Shown here piece after piece: positions 45,801-56,179 of a DNA stretch of 64,000 bases (positions are counted from its first letter, which is position 1; each line of letters starts with the position of its first letter). The notes below the pieces were generated by a model that was given only the letters and a program-made list of their open reading frames with translations, did no database searches and was not told where the DNA came from. Both the position numbers and the translations under genes were made by a program. Source of the stretch: Membranipora membranacea (lineage: Eukaryota; Bryozoa; Gymnolaemata; Cheilostomatida; Membraniporidae); assembly GCA_914767715.1 (NCBI GenBank), contig OU612069.1, positions 6,944,001-7,008,000 on the forward strand. The letters are read 5' to 3'.

Positions 45801-47060
45801 AGGGAAACACATTTCTTCTCAGCTGTTAGCATTTAAATACAAACTTTATACATGTTTCGTATACTGTGTATTGTGATAACTACTCCGAGTTTGTTCACCT
45901 AAACAAGTATAGGTGTCTCCCGTCTTCTTAGAATAATTTCATTTATTAAATTTACAATGGATGTGATGCCTAATCCCTCAAGAAACAATAGAGTGATGGC
46001 TGATTATTATCTCTAGGTATTTACACAAAAAAGTGTCCCGTGTGATGTTCCTTTATTAAATCTCTTATAAATGGTCTGTGTATGGTGGGTTAAATAAATG
46101 AGATTATCCTGTTATTGTCAACCCTGAGAATATTCGATGGCTCCTGCAGTGAGAGTTCACTCCTGCAGATGAGCTATAGAGTAGAAGACCATATCATATT
46201 GTTTGCAATTATGGACTCAAATTCATTGCCTGAGTCTTTTATAAAAGACCATCGTTTTATTGGTCTTAATTTTAAATATGTGTAGATTGGTGTACCCAAA
46301 TCAAGGATGAAGAACATCAGTGCCTAGTGACGTTGGCTATATTCAATTGCTCAGATTGTAGGCAAAAACATAGGAAATACATTACATACTATTCTATGTC
46401 ACAGGAATATCATGATGCAATCCTCTTTTAAGGGCAGTCAAAGGGAAAAATTATTGCAATTGGCTATTGCACCAAGTAAACCAGCGTAATCCATTCATAA
46501 TTCCAACCAATCTCACAATGAGGCCCTCTGGGCACCTGGTAATTAAAAACAAGAGGTTGTTCAAAATTGACACACTGAAAATTGGTAGGGTCAAGTCCCC
46601 TAGCCCTTATGGCAAATTCACTACTGAATCTACCCGACATACCAGCAATACCAGCTTGTGGCGAAAAATTCAAAAGTATCATAGAGAAAAAAGAATAGAG
46701 GAAACTGTTGGATACTAAATTGTCGCAGCTCTAATGCTACCATCCTGAGTGAAATGCTGCCACTCTGGATTATCATCAATTCAAAAAATTTTGCTAAGGA
46801 AACTTTATACCTCCTATTCCTAAGTCCTCTGTCGATAAAGTTCTAGCTCAGTGAGCATGGTGTACGATAGGCATATTTAAAAATATCATACAAGGCTACC
46901 AAAGCTACCAAACCCTTGCAGAATCAAAATGAAATTTAATTGTGTGGATTAATAATAACACTTGTTAATTTTCGGATGTTATTAAAGTTACAATTGAAAA
47001 AAAATTCACTGCTACTGCATGAATTTTTATTCATTACTTTTGCTTACTATTAGTTCAGTT
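45800..47060. repeat. Spacer between G1 and G2 (block H), second copy
   Basis: Parallels 14400-15640. Two overlapping open frames on opposite strands (46467-46718 plus, 46464-46682 minus) occur here only; the first copy has shifts in both. A short direct repeat, aaggctaccaaagctaccaa, lies at 46890-46915. Confidence 0.45.
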
Positions 47061-47620
47061 TAGCAACATATTTTGCCCATTGAAATTCTAAATCAAAATC
47101 ACTTTGTTTCCATATCTCGGTGTGGAATCGATTTGAGGGCAAAATTGAATACATGAAATTAGCATTTACATTTAATTCTAGTGTAGGGTTTCGAAATCAA
47201 AACTGCTGGGCTTTCAATCAAAAGACACATCAGTTGATACAAGCTAGAATATCCACTGTCTTTTGTTTCTATTCTTCTAAATTTTTTGTGGATTTTGTTT
47301 AGCAGAACAAAAGACTTTTTATATGTATATCAAATTTGTGGGGTAACAACTCTAGTTTAAATATTCATACAAATAAGGAGATGATGATTCCTACAGCTAT
47401 TGGACTACAAAATATATATAAGTCACTGAGTTCCAAATCGTAAATGAGATAAGCTGCTTAATCTATTGTGATTTTCGAACTCAAAATCCGATCAAAATTT
47501 ATCGAGTTATGAACAAAAAACCTGGATTGTGGACAGAAAATCAATGATAGCATCATTGCTTATACACCTTCCAATGACCTGACGTTGCCCACAATTAAGT
47601 CCCTCAGTGCCTCAATATCG
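47060..47620 (-). pseudogene. G2, third copy, broken
   Basis: Matches 20260-20800. About 75 bp of extra sequence (ctctagtttaaatattcata to acaaaatatatataag, 47349-47425) interrupts the frame at the point where the others read gtaacaagtcactga. A small insertion in an otherwise similar copy. Confidence 0.45.
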
Positions 47621-47659
47621 ATATAGTTTCTAGGTTTATAGTCAAGTCTATGATTGCAG

Positions 47660-47912
47660 CCCATTTATAGAGGTGGCAAATCTGTTGAACTCTTTCAAAT
47701 CTTTCACTTTCATTATTTCAATGGACTATTTGTTGACAGTTGAATATGTTTGTAAATATTCAAATGGTACAGGAGGAGGATTTGCCCTTAAGATGATGGC
47801 AATGACCTGCAATAAATACCAAATATACAAAGCGTTAAAACTGAAAATAAAGCTGTTGTATTTAGATCAGTCAAACAACCAACTACCAACATATCTACGT
47901 GACTGCGATTGA
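47660..47912 (+). other. G5, second open copy
   Basis: Open plus-strand frame of 79 codons (47673-47912), with ISMDYLLTVEYVCKYSN and KIKLLYLDQSNNQLPTYLRD. It ends at the same stop as at 16458. Confidence 0.3.
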
Positions 47913-47914
47913 TA

Positions 47915-48615
47915 AAATTTAAAAGCAGAACTGTGAATATAAACTTTGGAGACCTGTGTTGGCAGTTTTATTACCTTTTCGATGAGGACTTGCAGAGTAT
48001 GCTAGACAAGGTGATATTGCCTTTTATTTACAAACCCATGTGAGCAGTTTGTTTTTTGACAATTGTTATATGTTCCTACCAGTAGATATAAACGAAAAGG
48101 GATTATTCTTTATAGTTTACCTATAACAAAGCTAACAATCCAAGTTTATAAATGCTAATAATATATTGATCCCTGGGAATTTTTGTGATCCCTTTATTCC
48201 ATAACATAAAAACTGTTTGACTTCTTGTTACAAATGAAGGTCAAAAACCCAGCAAACGGTGAACATTGTAACAACGTTTTGCATACAAATTACCAAGTAT
48301 TACATGGTGTGTAAATGATGGGATTGGCTTATGGTCTAATAGGATACAGAATGGTATTCACAATGTTCAGTGTCAGTTATGGCAGAATCCTTGGTTCTAA
48401 GTATTAGTCAAACATTATTATTGACATGATACATCACTGTTACTTGCAAAAAAGCAGCTTATAATTAGCACTTTAATGATGTTATGATCATGCTATCAAA
48501 AAGTATTCATTTTTAAAAATGTTATAGCATCACAGTTCTTCAATCACTACAGCATTATTTTATGATCATCTCATGAAGTTTGTTTTATAATGCTGTGACA
48601 ACCACCTCATAGCCA
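47915..48615. repeat. Spacer shared between units
   Basis: Copy of 16470-17170, with no open frame of note. Confidence 0.5.
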
Positions 48616-48625
48616 CCGATAATGT

Positions 48626-48853
48626 TCAAAATGAGATGCATTGTGGTAATGCTTTTTTCATAAAACTGTCACAACGTTCAGTGCTTTCTCTCATCAAAAT
48701 AGTGACATTTCTCATTCCAATAATATGAGAGCATTGGATTGTCCTCTCAACCGATAGCATGAGTGTAACGGGATATGATTTCTGCTGCTGCAATGTTTCG
48801 ATACCACCTTGGAAATAGTATTTTGGAAGATGTATAACAACATACTGGAACAA
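48626..48853 (-). other. G4, third open copy
   Basis: Fully open 75-codon frame (GGIETLQQQKSYPVTLM, RESTERCDSFMKKALPQCIS) with the common stop. Confidence 0.35.
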
Positions 48854-49096
48854 TGTTCAGCAAGACACCAGAAAATGATATGATTACTTAACACTCTTCG
48901 AAGTAATGCATACAGATTTGAATTGCAATTTACCGAATTTAAATTAGGGATGATATAATATTATGTGTCATTTAAACTATCTGATATATTGCAAAACCGG
49001 TGCCAATTCTCAAAAACTGATCTATAAATAATATAGCGAAAGTAATAATCCTTGAGGGTGCAAAGCAGCACTTTTCAATGGTGCTCTTAGCTCCTC

Positions 49097-50036
49097 ATGT
49101 TGGGTTTGCAGTTTATCGGCATTTCAGTACATAGCCCTATGGAGCTTTTCCCAGCTGACATGAAATATCTACTTTGCTTATCTTTCTATGGGATGGAATA
49201 CATCTTGCCTATCCTAAATCTACTGGACAGTAACCTTTTCAGACTTTGTTCAGTATACAGGGCAAACTTGATACAAAATAACTATCAGATATTGAATCAA
49301 TGACCTTACATCTTGATCGCTCTATTGAGGTGTCTTCTTCCATTAACATGAGGGGCGATACTTATTAATCCAATAAGATACGTGTGCATAATACAAACAT
49401 GTGTCATTGTTATTATTATTTAAATTTTCATTAGTGTTGTTATCATTTTATTATGTTTGAGCAACCTTTCCTAGTATGAGGGAAGTTATCAATAAGGCAA
49501 AATATTAATTTAATTAACTATATCTATTTTTGGCAACTAGCAAGAAAATCGACCAGAACAGAAATGCATTATGATGAGACTATATTTAGCAAATTAATTA
49601 GTCCTCAACACCTCATTTAATAATAAATAAACTCTGTCCCAATTAAAAATAAAAATAATTTGTACAGTAAGTCAATGAGACAACTTTTTTGATAGTGATA
49701 ATCTGAGACTTTCAACTCTATCATGTGGAATTATGTTAAAAGTTACGATGCCAAGGGTGTATTATCCTGTAAAAATAACTAAATGTAGCAGATTACCATT
49801 GAATAAGAAAACTTTGTTACTGGAAAATTGAGCGAAATGACGCTGTTTTCATGATTATGTGGCCTATGAAACTTAAAATTTCCTCTGTTCAATGATATTT
49901 CAATTACTAATTTTACTAATATTATTAATATATCACCATAATTCATTTTCAATGTTGATCATTGTGACAATCAGGGTTGCTCAGATTAGGGCTCCCTAAA
50001 CAGGGGGGACCTCTAGCTTTCGAATGTGAACCTGCC
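49097..50036. repeat. G6, microsatellite, block K and block B
   Basis: G6 (49097-49303) is open. An ATT-rich microsatellite lies at about 49405-49445, then block K (49530-49970) and block B (49975-50036), which ends abruptly in gaacctgcc. Confidence 0.55.
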
Positions 50037-50042
50037 GCAACC

Positions 50043-50103
50043 AAATTCAATCATTGAAGATTATAAAGGCTTGGGACTGTGGCTTGACCGGCCTTCCAGA
50101 CAG
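50043..50103 (+). pseudogene. LRR exon 5, 5' part deleted
   Basis: Only the last 61 bp survive (QSLKI, then AWDCGLTGLPD), with an intact AG/GTGAGT donor. Block B joins the exon body directly at about 50037-50042, so the upstream intron, the acceptor and the first LRR are missing. Without an acceptor it cannot be spliced in as an internal exon. Confidence 0.7.
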
Positions 50104-50625
50104 GTGAGTCAGCTGCTCGCAACAGTAGTATATCAGACTTTCTGCACAATTAGTTTGTTCCCTCTGAGTATGGTGATTTATCTTTAAGTTTGCTATGACT
50201 GGGTTAGGTTTTGTTTAATCTCAGAGACATGGGATTTAAAACCCATATTTGTATCTAAAATTACTCCTAAATATATAAATTTGTCAAAATATTTGAGGAC
50301 AACATGCCTTGAAAAATTAACTGAAAATTTTGAAAATCAACTCATAATCAAAATTGGAGACTGTCATAACATCTGTCTTTAATGCATCGAGTATCAATGC
50401 ATCACAATTATTCCAGTCAGAAGCCAGGGCTAGTGAATGTTCCACATTTTTATGGATGGAGTGAAATGTCAAAATGGATTATTAAATTGAATCGCATAAC
50501 GTGCATCACTAGAAAACAAGTTTAATTAAGCATTTATATTTACATATTAAGTCTATATATTTAGTCAGCAATCATAGATTGAGTTTCACATCTGAATCAC
50601 GTAACTTGCATCACTAGAAACTTCT
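50104..50625 (-). mobile_element. Antisense LINE fragment, right end lost
   Basis: First donor repeat at 50104-50130 (two differences), then the LINE up to about 50615 (gcatcactagaaact). At this point sequence of the G1 exon region follows instead of the second repeat. Confidence 0.6.
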
Positions 50626-50793
50626 TGTTCTGTGAAAGATATATAACATCAAGACGCAAAAATGTGGCTACTCTCAGATTTTCTGCTCAAAAGCTCAAGT
50701 GCAAGAGTAAAACTTTGCTTGAGAGAACGTAATAAAAAACATCACAAAAATTAATGTCATTCATAACGATACTTTCTCTCTGCTGAAACTCAC

Positions 50794-50926
50794 TTGAATG
50801 AAATATTTTATATGAAACGACTCTGTATCTCACAGTCATCACCTAGGCTTCTCAAAGTTAGGTACAAACCAAGAAACAGATTTGGTAAGCAGCTAGCTGC
50901 AGAACACGTAAATAATAAAATATATC
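50794..50926 (-). pseudogene. G1 upstream exon with visible splice sites
   Basis: The minus strand has the acceptor gtttcttcttag, then GYILLFTCSAASCLPNLFLG and LYLTLRSLGDDCEIQSRF, then a stop three codons before a donor CAA/gtgagt. It is hydrophobic and membrane-like. The stop arises from one base (ATA TAA). The frame also stays open upstream to 51035, through probable intron. Together with the 38404-38640 segment it suggests a multi-pass membrane protein gene, now dead here. Confidence 0.45.
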
Positions 50927-51179
50927 CTAAGAAGAAACGAAAAATGTATAGACAATTATCATAACCATCACACACAAAGGTTATGACCATACAGCAAGCT
51001 ACACAATTTGAATATAAGCCAAATTCTTGCTTCAACTGGCTGAATTAACTTTCCGGACTTACAACATTACAGTAATCTCAAATAAGGGCCACAGGTCCAC
51101 CTAAGAATTATGAATCCACATGGTTAGGGACACAACCTTAATTTAACTATTATTTCATCTTCACTTATATACATTTTAA

Positions 51180-51690
51180 AACTGTTGAGAGGTAACAATA
51201 ATGGTACCACTTGATGGTGGAATTGATATGCCTTTGTCTTGTCTCAGGTTTATGTCAATTTAGCTTTATGATGTTAAAGCATCTGTTATTGAGTCTTAGG
51301 ACTACTTTAAATATATTCATTTGAGCAATAAAGAAATAGAGTGGAATATTCAATCTTTGGTTTTATTTACTCTGCCCACACGACTGCAGCTAACGTTCCA
51401 TTCAAAGACTTACGATTTCTCTCAAAGTTTGCTCCAGTTGGGTTGGGTTTTGTTCAATCTCATTGACATTGGGTTTATAGTTCATACATTTATCTCATTT
51501 TTCTCAAATTGCTTTATGTTTTAGTTTGTCAGACTGCTTGAAGGACATGCCCTGGAAAATAAGTTTGAGAAAATCAAATCAATATCGAAATAGGCAAAAT
51601 CTAAATCTGATAGGTACAAGTCTTTGTAGGTAATTGATCAATCTAAAACCTTCTCTCATTAATCAAATGTGTTGCTCAATTGGTTTTGAT
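51180..51690 (-). mobile_element. Antisense LINE fragment and orphan upstream flank of an LRR exon
   Basis: 51180-51600 is the LINE fragment that precedes LRR exons 3 and 4. 51600-51690 is the intron flank normally found about 90-100 bp before an LRR exon (attgatcaatctaaaacctt, gttgctcaattg). Instead of an exon, the BEL/Pao element follows. An LRR exon has probably been lost here. Confidence 0.6.
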
Positions 51691-52233
51691 CCATTTCCGT
51701 CTCATTTGCATTTGCTGGACATATTCCTTCTTCCATCTCTGCCAGAATTTGTCTACGAGCAGTTGAACTGCTCTCCACCTCTTTTTGGTGTTGATGTCAG
51801 AATCAGAATGTGAACCTGGCATTGGGAGATTAACTGATAGTTTCATGAGTTCACCTACACGGAGCAAACCATCATCATCAACAAAACAATCTAAGCGCCA
51901 GAGTGAGCTTGTTTTATCCAAAACTTCATCAGATTTTAGGAGTTGTATTTCCCTAAGGAATTCAGATTTTTGTACAACCTTGATAATAAGCTTAGAGGCA
52001 TTCCGATATTCATCGACAGAGAGTTTTCCAGATCCTTTAAACTTGTTAGAATATTTGATTTTGAGCACTACAGCCACATTGTGCTGAGTCTTTGACCATG
52101 ATGAAGAATGATTGGCTATATCTACAGCTACTTGCTCCAAACATGAGAGAGATTTGGTATCAGTGGCCAAAACTGCCGTCGACTGTTTGATTTCTAGATC
52201 AAAATTTACTACTGGCAGAACTTTCGAGATCAC
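51676..52233 (-). pseudogene. BEL/Pao: integrase N-terminal region fused to C-terminal domain, core missing
   Basis: 185 open codons. Residues ~110-130 read SSLWRLDCFVDDDGLLRVGE, the usual lead into the integrase zinc-binding region. At about residue 136 the sequence jumps to PMPGSHSDSD, then KRWRAVQLLVDKFWQRWKKEY, which is the DUF5641-type C-terminal domain. The HHCC zinc finger and the whole D,D,E catalytic core are absent, yet the frame is kept. The scar is at about 51825. The last residues (WIKTN) may already be array sequence. Confidence 0.85.
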
Positions 52234-52570
52234 ATTGTTCCCACAGACAACTAGGTCCCTGAAACCATTGCGAGTTACTAAGCTCAGTTACAGAACTGAC
52301 ACCCCTAGAGGCTATATCATCTGGGTTCCTATTTGTCTTATCATAATGCCACTGAGAGAAATCTGAGACGCCATGGATTTGGCTCAAACGATTAGCTACA
52401 AAGGTGTGGAAGCGTTTGGCATCATTGTGTCTGTAGCCTAAAACCATCTTAGAATCGGACCACAAATGTGAATCACACTTCCAGTCCATTTCAGATGACA
52501 CACTTTTAGACTGTTTGGCCGCTAGTAGAGCAGCTTGAAGCTCAAGCCGTGGTATTGTAGTGGGCTTCAT
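52199..52570 (-). pseudogene. BEL/Pao: RNase H domain
   Basis: Reads TTIPRLELQAALLAAKQSKS, then LWSDSKMVLGY, then TFVANRLSQI and NPDDIASRG. IPRLELQAALLA, the SDSxxxLxW-like motif and NPADxxSRG are hallmarks of the BEL/Pao RNase H. Acidic residues in LEL and SDSK are present. It overlaps the end of the next frame, showing a shift. Confidence 0.85.
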
Positions 52571-52626
52571 AGGAGCTACACAAGATTTTCCTAGTAACAG
52601 GGAACAATGTATATCCTGGTTAGAGT

Positions 52627-53775
52627 TTAGTGCACGTACATAACTAAAAGCTCCGTAGCCTGTCTGGCTGGCATCAGCAATTGTGTGGAGCTCACATTAG
52701 GCTGGCACAAAACCTGTAGACCTGTAGAGTATAAACACAGTGGAATAGATATTTCTGATATTCCTGACATTTCTGCATCCCATAATTTCCACTGATCAGC
52801 AGTGGCGCCGCTTAGAGGCTCATCCCAATCAAGACCAGATTTACATGTTTGCTGAATCATGTTACGGCCAGACAAAAGCAGTGGTGAGATTAGACCGATC
52901 GGGTCGTCCTCAGCTGCTACATTAGCTAATATGCTTCTGCGAGTACATGGGTTGTCTTTAGGCATATACTGATACTTGAATGAGTCTGTTTGCAGTGACC
53001 AAAGCATCTCGAGGGCGCGTTCTGTGCTCAGTAACTCAAAATCACCGGACTGATTTAGATTTACATCTGCTTGTGGAAATGACTTGAGCACACCACTATT
53101 GTTAGACAGCAGTTTATGAACCCTGAGGTTGCCCTTACTGCAAATAGCTCTAGTGTCATTAAGAAGCTTAGTAGCCTCTCCTGGAATATCATCACTGTGC
53201 AGACCATCATCGACGTAGAACTCTTGCATGATAAATTTCTGGGCTTCTGGATATTGGTTACCATGATCTTGAGCTAAGCGGTGTTGTTCGTATTTGGTAC
53301 AGCGTGGGGAAGATCTGGTCCCAAAAATATGTACACACATTCGATAGGTCTGCACATTGTTTTCTTGGTCCAGCCATAAGAATCTCATATAGTCTCTATG
53401 TGCGGGTGTAACACAAAATCTATGATACATTTTTTCAATGTCACAACTAACCGCAACAGGTTTCTGTCTGAATCTCATTAGCGCCCCTAACAGTGAGTTA
53501 TTAAGATCGGGTCCTTGATACAAAGCATCATTAATACTCATGCCTTTGTATTTACTGCTACAATCAAATACACATCGGAGTTTTTTGGTTTTGCTGTGGA
53601 ATACTCCATGATGTGGCAAATACCAACAACCCTCCCCGCCTTTCAAATCGGGATCTGATACCAGCTCGGCCTTGCCTCTGGATCTGACACCGCTCATGAG
53701 TTCAGTATACTTATCCCTAAATTCTCGACCACAACGTTTGAATTGTGACAGCAATCCATTAAAACGCTTGACCAC
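52627..53775 (-). pseudogene. BEL/Pao: reverse transcriptase
   Basis: 382 open codons. WYLPHHGVF and LRCVFDCSSK open the RT. SCDIEKMYHRFCVTPAHRDY holds the first catalytic Asp, and FYVDDGLHSD holds the Y-x-D-D box. The thumb/connection follows, with DDPIGLISPLLLSGRNMIQQ and LDWDEPL. RT motifs are complete, so this is the least damaged domain of the element. Upstream and downstream frames are shifted. Confidence 0.9.
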
Positions 53776-53907
53776 TGGTTCATAATTTAACTGTAGGCTG
53801 GTATAACTGCCTTTGAACGGTAGTGGAGTGACATAATAATTGTTCTAATCCTGGTATGTAGCCTCATCAAGAATGTTTAGGAATTTTAAATCGTCCTGAG
53901 AAACAGT

Positions 53908-54800
53908 TTAACCTGAATTTAAATCCTGGAACTCTAGACCATCTATTTGTTTCATATGTTCTCGCGGTGTCACATCCGTGACGTGAGACTTATAACAGAT
54001 AGAGGCGTTGGTTGACATACACTGGGTTGATACATCAGGTGCAACAGAATATGTAAAGTGACTAAATCCGACTTGATCAGAAAATACAGTATTAGTTTCA
54101 TGTTGATTAGGTCCAATAGGGCATATTTCACAGCCTGTGCTCAACCTTCGGGAGGTTCAATCTCTTCCTTGATAGTAATTGCTTTAGTACAATCATGACC
54201 TAACAACAGACCAGCACCACAGTTTAGTCTTAGTGCTATGTATTTCGGATTGGTTCTAGACGCTTGAGATCCCTGATATTTTCCGAGGTTGGTATATCTG
54301 AGATATAACATGGTATTTGGACACGACATTAAGTTCTAGGTAGGTCGTAATACACTGAGCTATAGAAACCTCTGATTCTGAGATTTTAGTGTGTATTACA
54401 CTGCACCTGCTTATTTACACTAGTGATAGAAGAGATTTAGCATCAAGAGCAATGGATACCTCATCAGTTATGAATGTCTTGTTAGACTGCCAATCTATCA
54501 TTGCGTAAGTCAACACTTCATTGTGTGGGTCGCTTAGAGCGGAAACCCAAACAGGTACTGTTGGAGAAAAGATACTCTGTTCAGCCGAATGGTGTTGTGT
54601 GGCGTTACAAACAGTATTATCAGATGGCTGTGTGCTAGACTGGTAGGCTGATGTAGCAGTGTCTCGGTGGAGCAGCGTGTGGTTTGCTTTTGTTTGACAC
54701 TTACTGCACTTCCAATCCCTTTGACAATCTGATTGCTGGTGTTTAATTCCAGCGCCCATCGATAGACAACTCTCGGAATTTCGGACATTTAGACACATAA
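53908..54800 (-). pseudogene. BEL/Pao: zinc knuckle and protease remnant
   Basis: Several frames. At 54690-54800, CLSMGAGIKHQQSDC followed by CSKCQTKANHTLLH is the Cys/His cluster before the protease. At about 54480-54530, AMIDWQSNKTFI is the DUF1758 protease site, normally D-T/S-Q/G-S. Here Trp follows the Asp, probably destroying activity. GLLLGHDCTKAI near 54190-54230 is the C-terminal protease motif. 53908-54144 holds the linker to the RT. Confidence 0.75.
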
Positions 54801-54834
54801 AAATGATCGTTAGATTTACAATATTGGCAGTGTC

Positions 54835-56178
54835 TTATACTTGGCTTTCTGACCAGCAGCGGCTGTTGTTTGATGAGAAAAAGGCCTTATTACCACCTTG
54901 AGGAGCACTAGGTTTGGGTTTCGCCTGACCATCTAAGGACTGTGGCTTTGAGCGGGTAGCTTGCTTCAAAGCATCTTGAGATGTTACAAGATTGTTGGCC
55001 TTGGCTGATTCCAGCTCCATAAACTCAACAAAGACACCAAATGGAGGAAAGCTATTCCAATTTCTTAGCTGATATTCCGTAGTTTTGGAGTTCTAATGCC
55101 TAGCTATAAAATCGGGAAGCAGATTGACTATCTCTTGGTTTTTCTCACTTAAATTCAGACATCGATTTCGTTCAGAGCTGTCAGGCACTGTTTGAGTTAA
55201 TTTGTAAGTTTAAATATCTTGGACCATTAGGAACGCCTAGATTTGAAAGTTTGGGCCATGAGAAAATCGTTTCAATAAAACTTATCGATGTCTGTCATGG
55301 CGTTCTGATATGCCTTTTTTGTGTCCAAATAAAAATATGACTGGATAACCTCGCTAACCTGACCTGAGTTATGCTGCTCTAGATAATACAGCTTGCCACT
55401 AGAAGATGGGTTACCCGCTGTTTTAGAAATGCATTAAATGCTTTCTTCTACCTGGCAGTTTGATTGTTGGAGCTTTTATAGCCTCATCTAGTTCTCTATG
55501 CTCCTGAGCTCTAATGAGTTCCTGATAAATACCCTCACTTTGGTTGCAACTGGAAATTTTGGAGCTATCATGAGACTCTGGAGTCGTCTCACTACTGGAC
55601 TGGACCACAGATTGAGCATTTGCACCAATATCACCCTGAACAGACAATCCCGAATTATTATTTGGATAAGAGCTAATTTTTTGGTTTGACTGACATGAGA
55701 ATAACCGATAGCTAATTTCGTTAGATTTGGGTTGGGTTGTTTTGAACTGAGATATTGATTCGGGCGGTAAAGCAGAGATATGCCATCCACTGAGCGATTG
55801 TGTATTGACAGAAGACCGGACATTAGATTTATATAGCCATGCATTGTTATCACCAGAATGAAACCCGGTAGCAGAGTCGTTTTCATTGTGTGACTGTAAT
55901 AGCTTTCTGATTAGCCATTCCGAGTCATTGGATTTGGGTTGGGAGTGAACAAAAGATTTTTGTCCAGCTTCTAGACTAGCTCGGGGCTCGTTAGCCTGAA
56001 CGTGGACCTGAATAGGATTACTTGCACGAGGCAATGTTAACAGCATGTCATCAGAAACAATAACAGATGAAGTCTGGCCTAATTTATCACCCTGACCATG
56101 CTGACGCTGCTCTCGAGCAGCATCTACATTATGATTGACATTATTGACATTATCATGCACAGAATTATGGAAAACCAT
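54835..56178 (-). pseudogene. BEL/Pao: gag-like region
   Basis: The upstream open frame (55423-56178, 251 codons) is rich in Ser, Asn and Gln with no recognisable fold. It is followed, in another frame, by LYYLEQHNSGQVSEVIQSYF (about 55330-55400) and TKKAYQNAM. This matches the DUF1759 gag domain, in which YLxxxxxGxA and YxxA are typical. The start of gag is uncertain. Confidence 0.7.
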
Positions 56179-56179
56179 G

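Noticed and set aside
51785-52366. Plus-strand open frames opposite the BEL/Pao pol gene
   Set aside because: They are shadows of the minus-strand RNase H and integrase frames, with no motif of their own.
55498-55886. Alternative frames over the BEL/Pao gag region
   Set aside because: They overlap the longer minus-strand frame, and none shows a gag or other domain.
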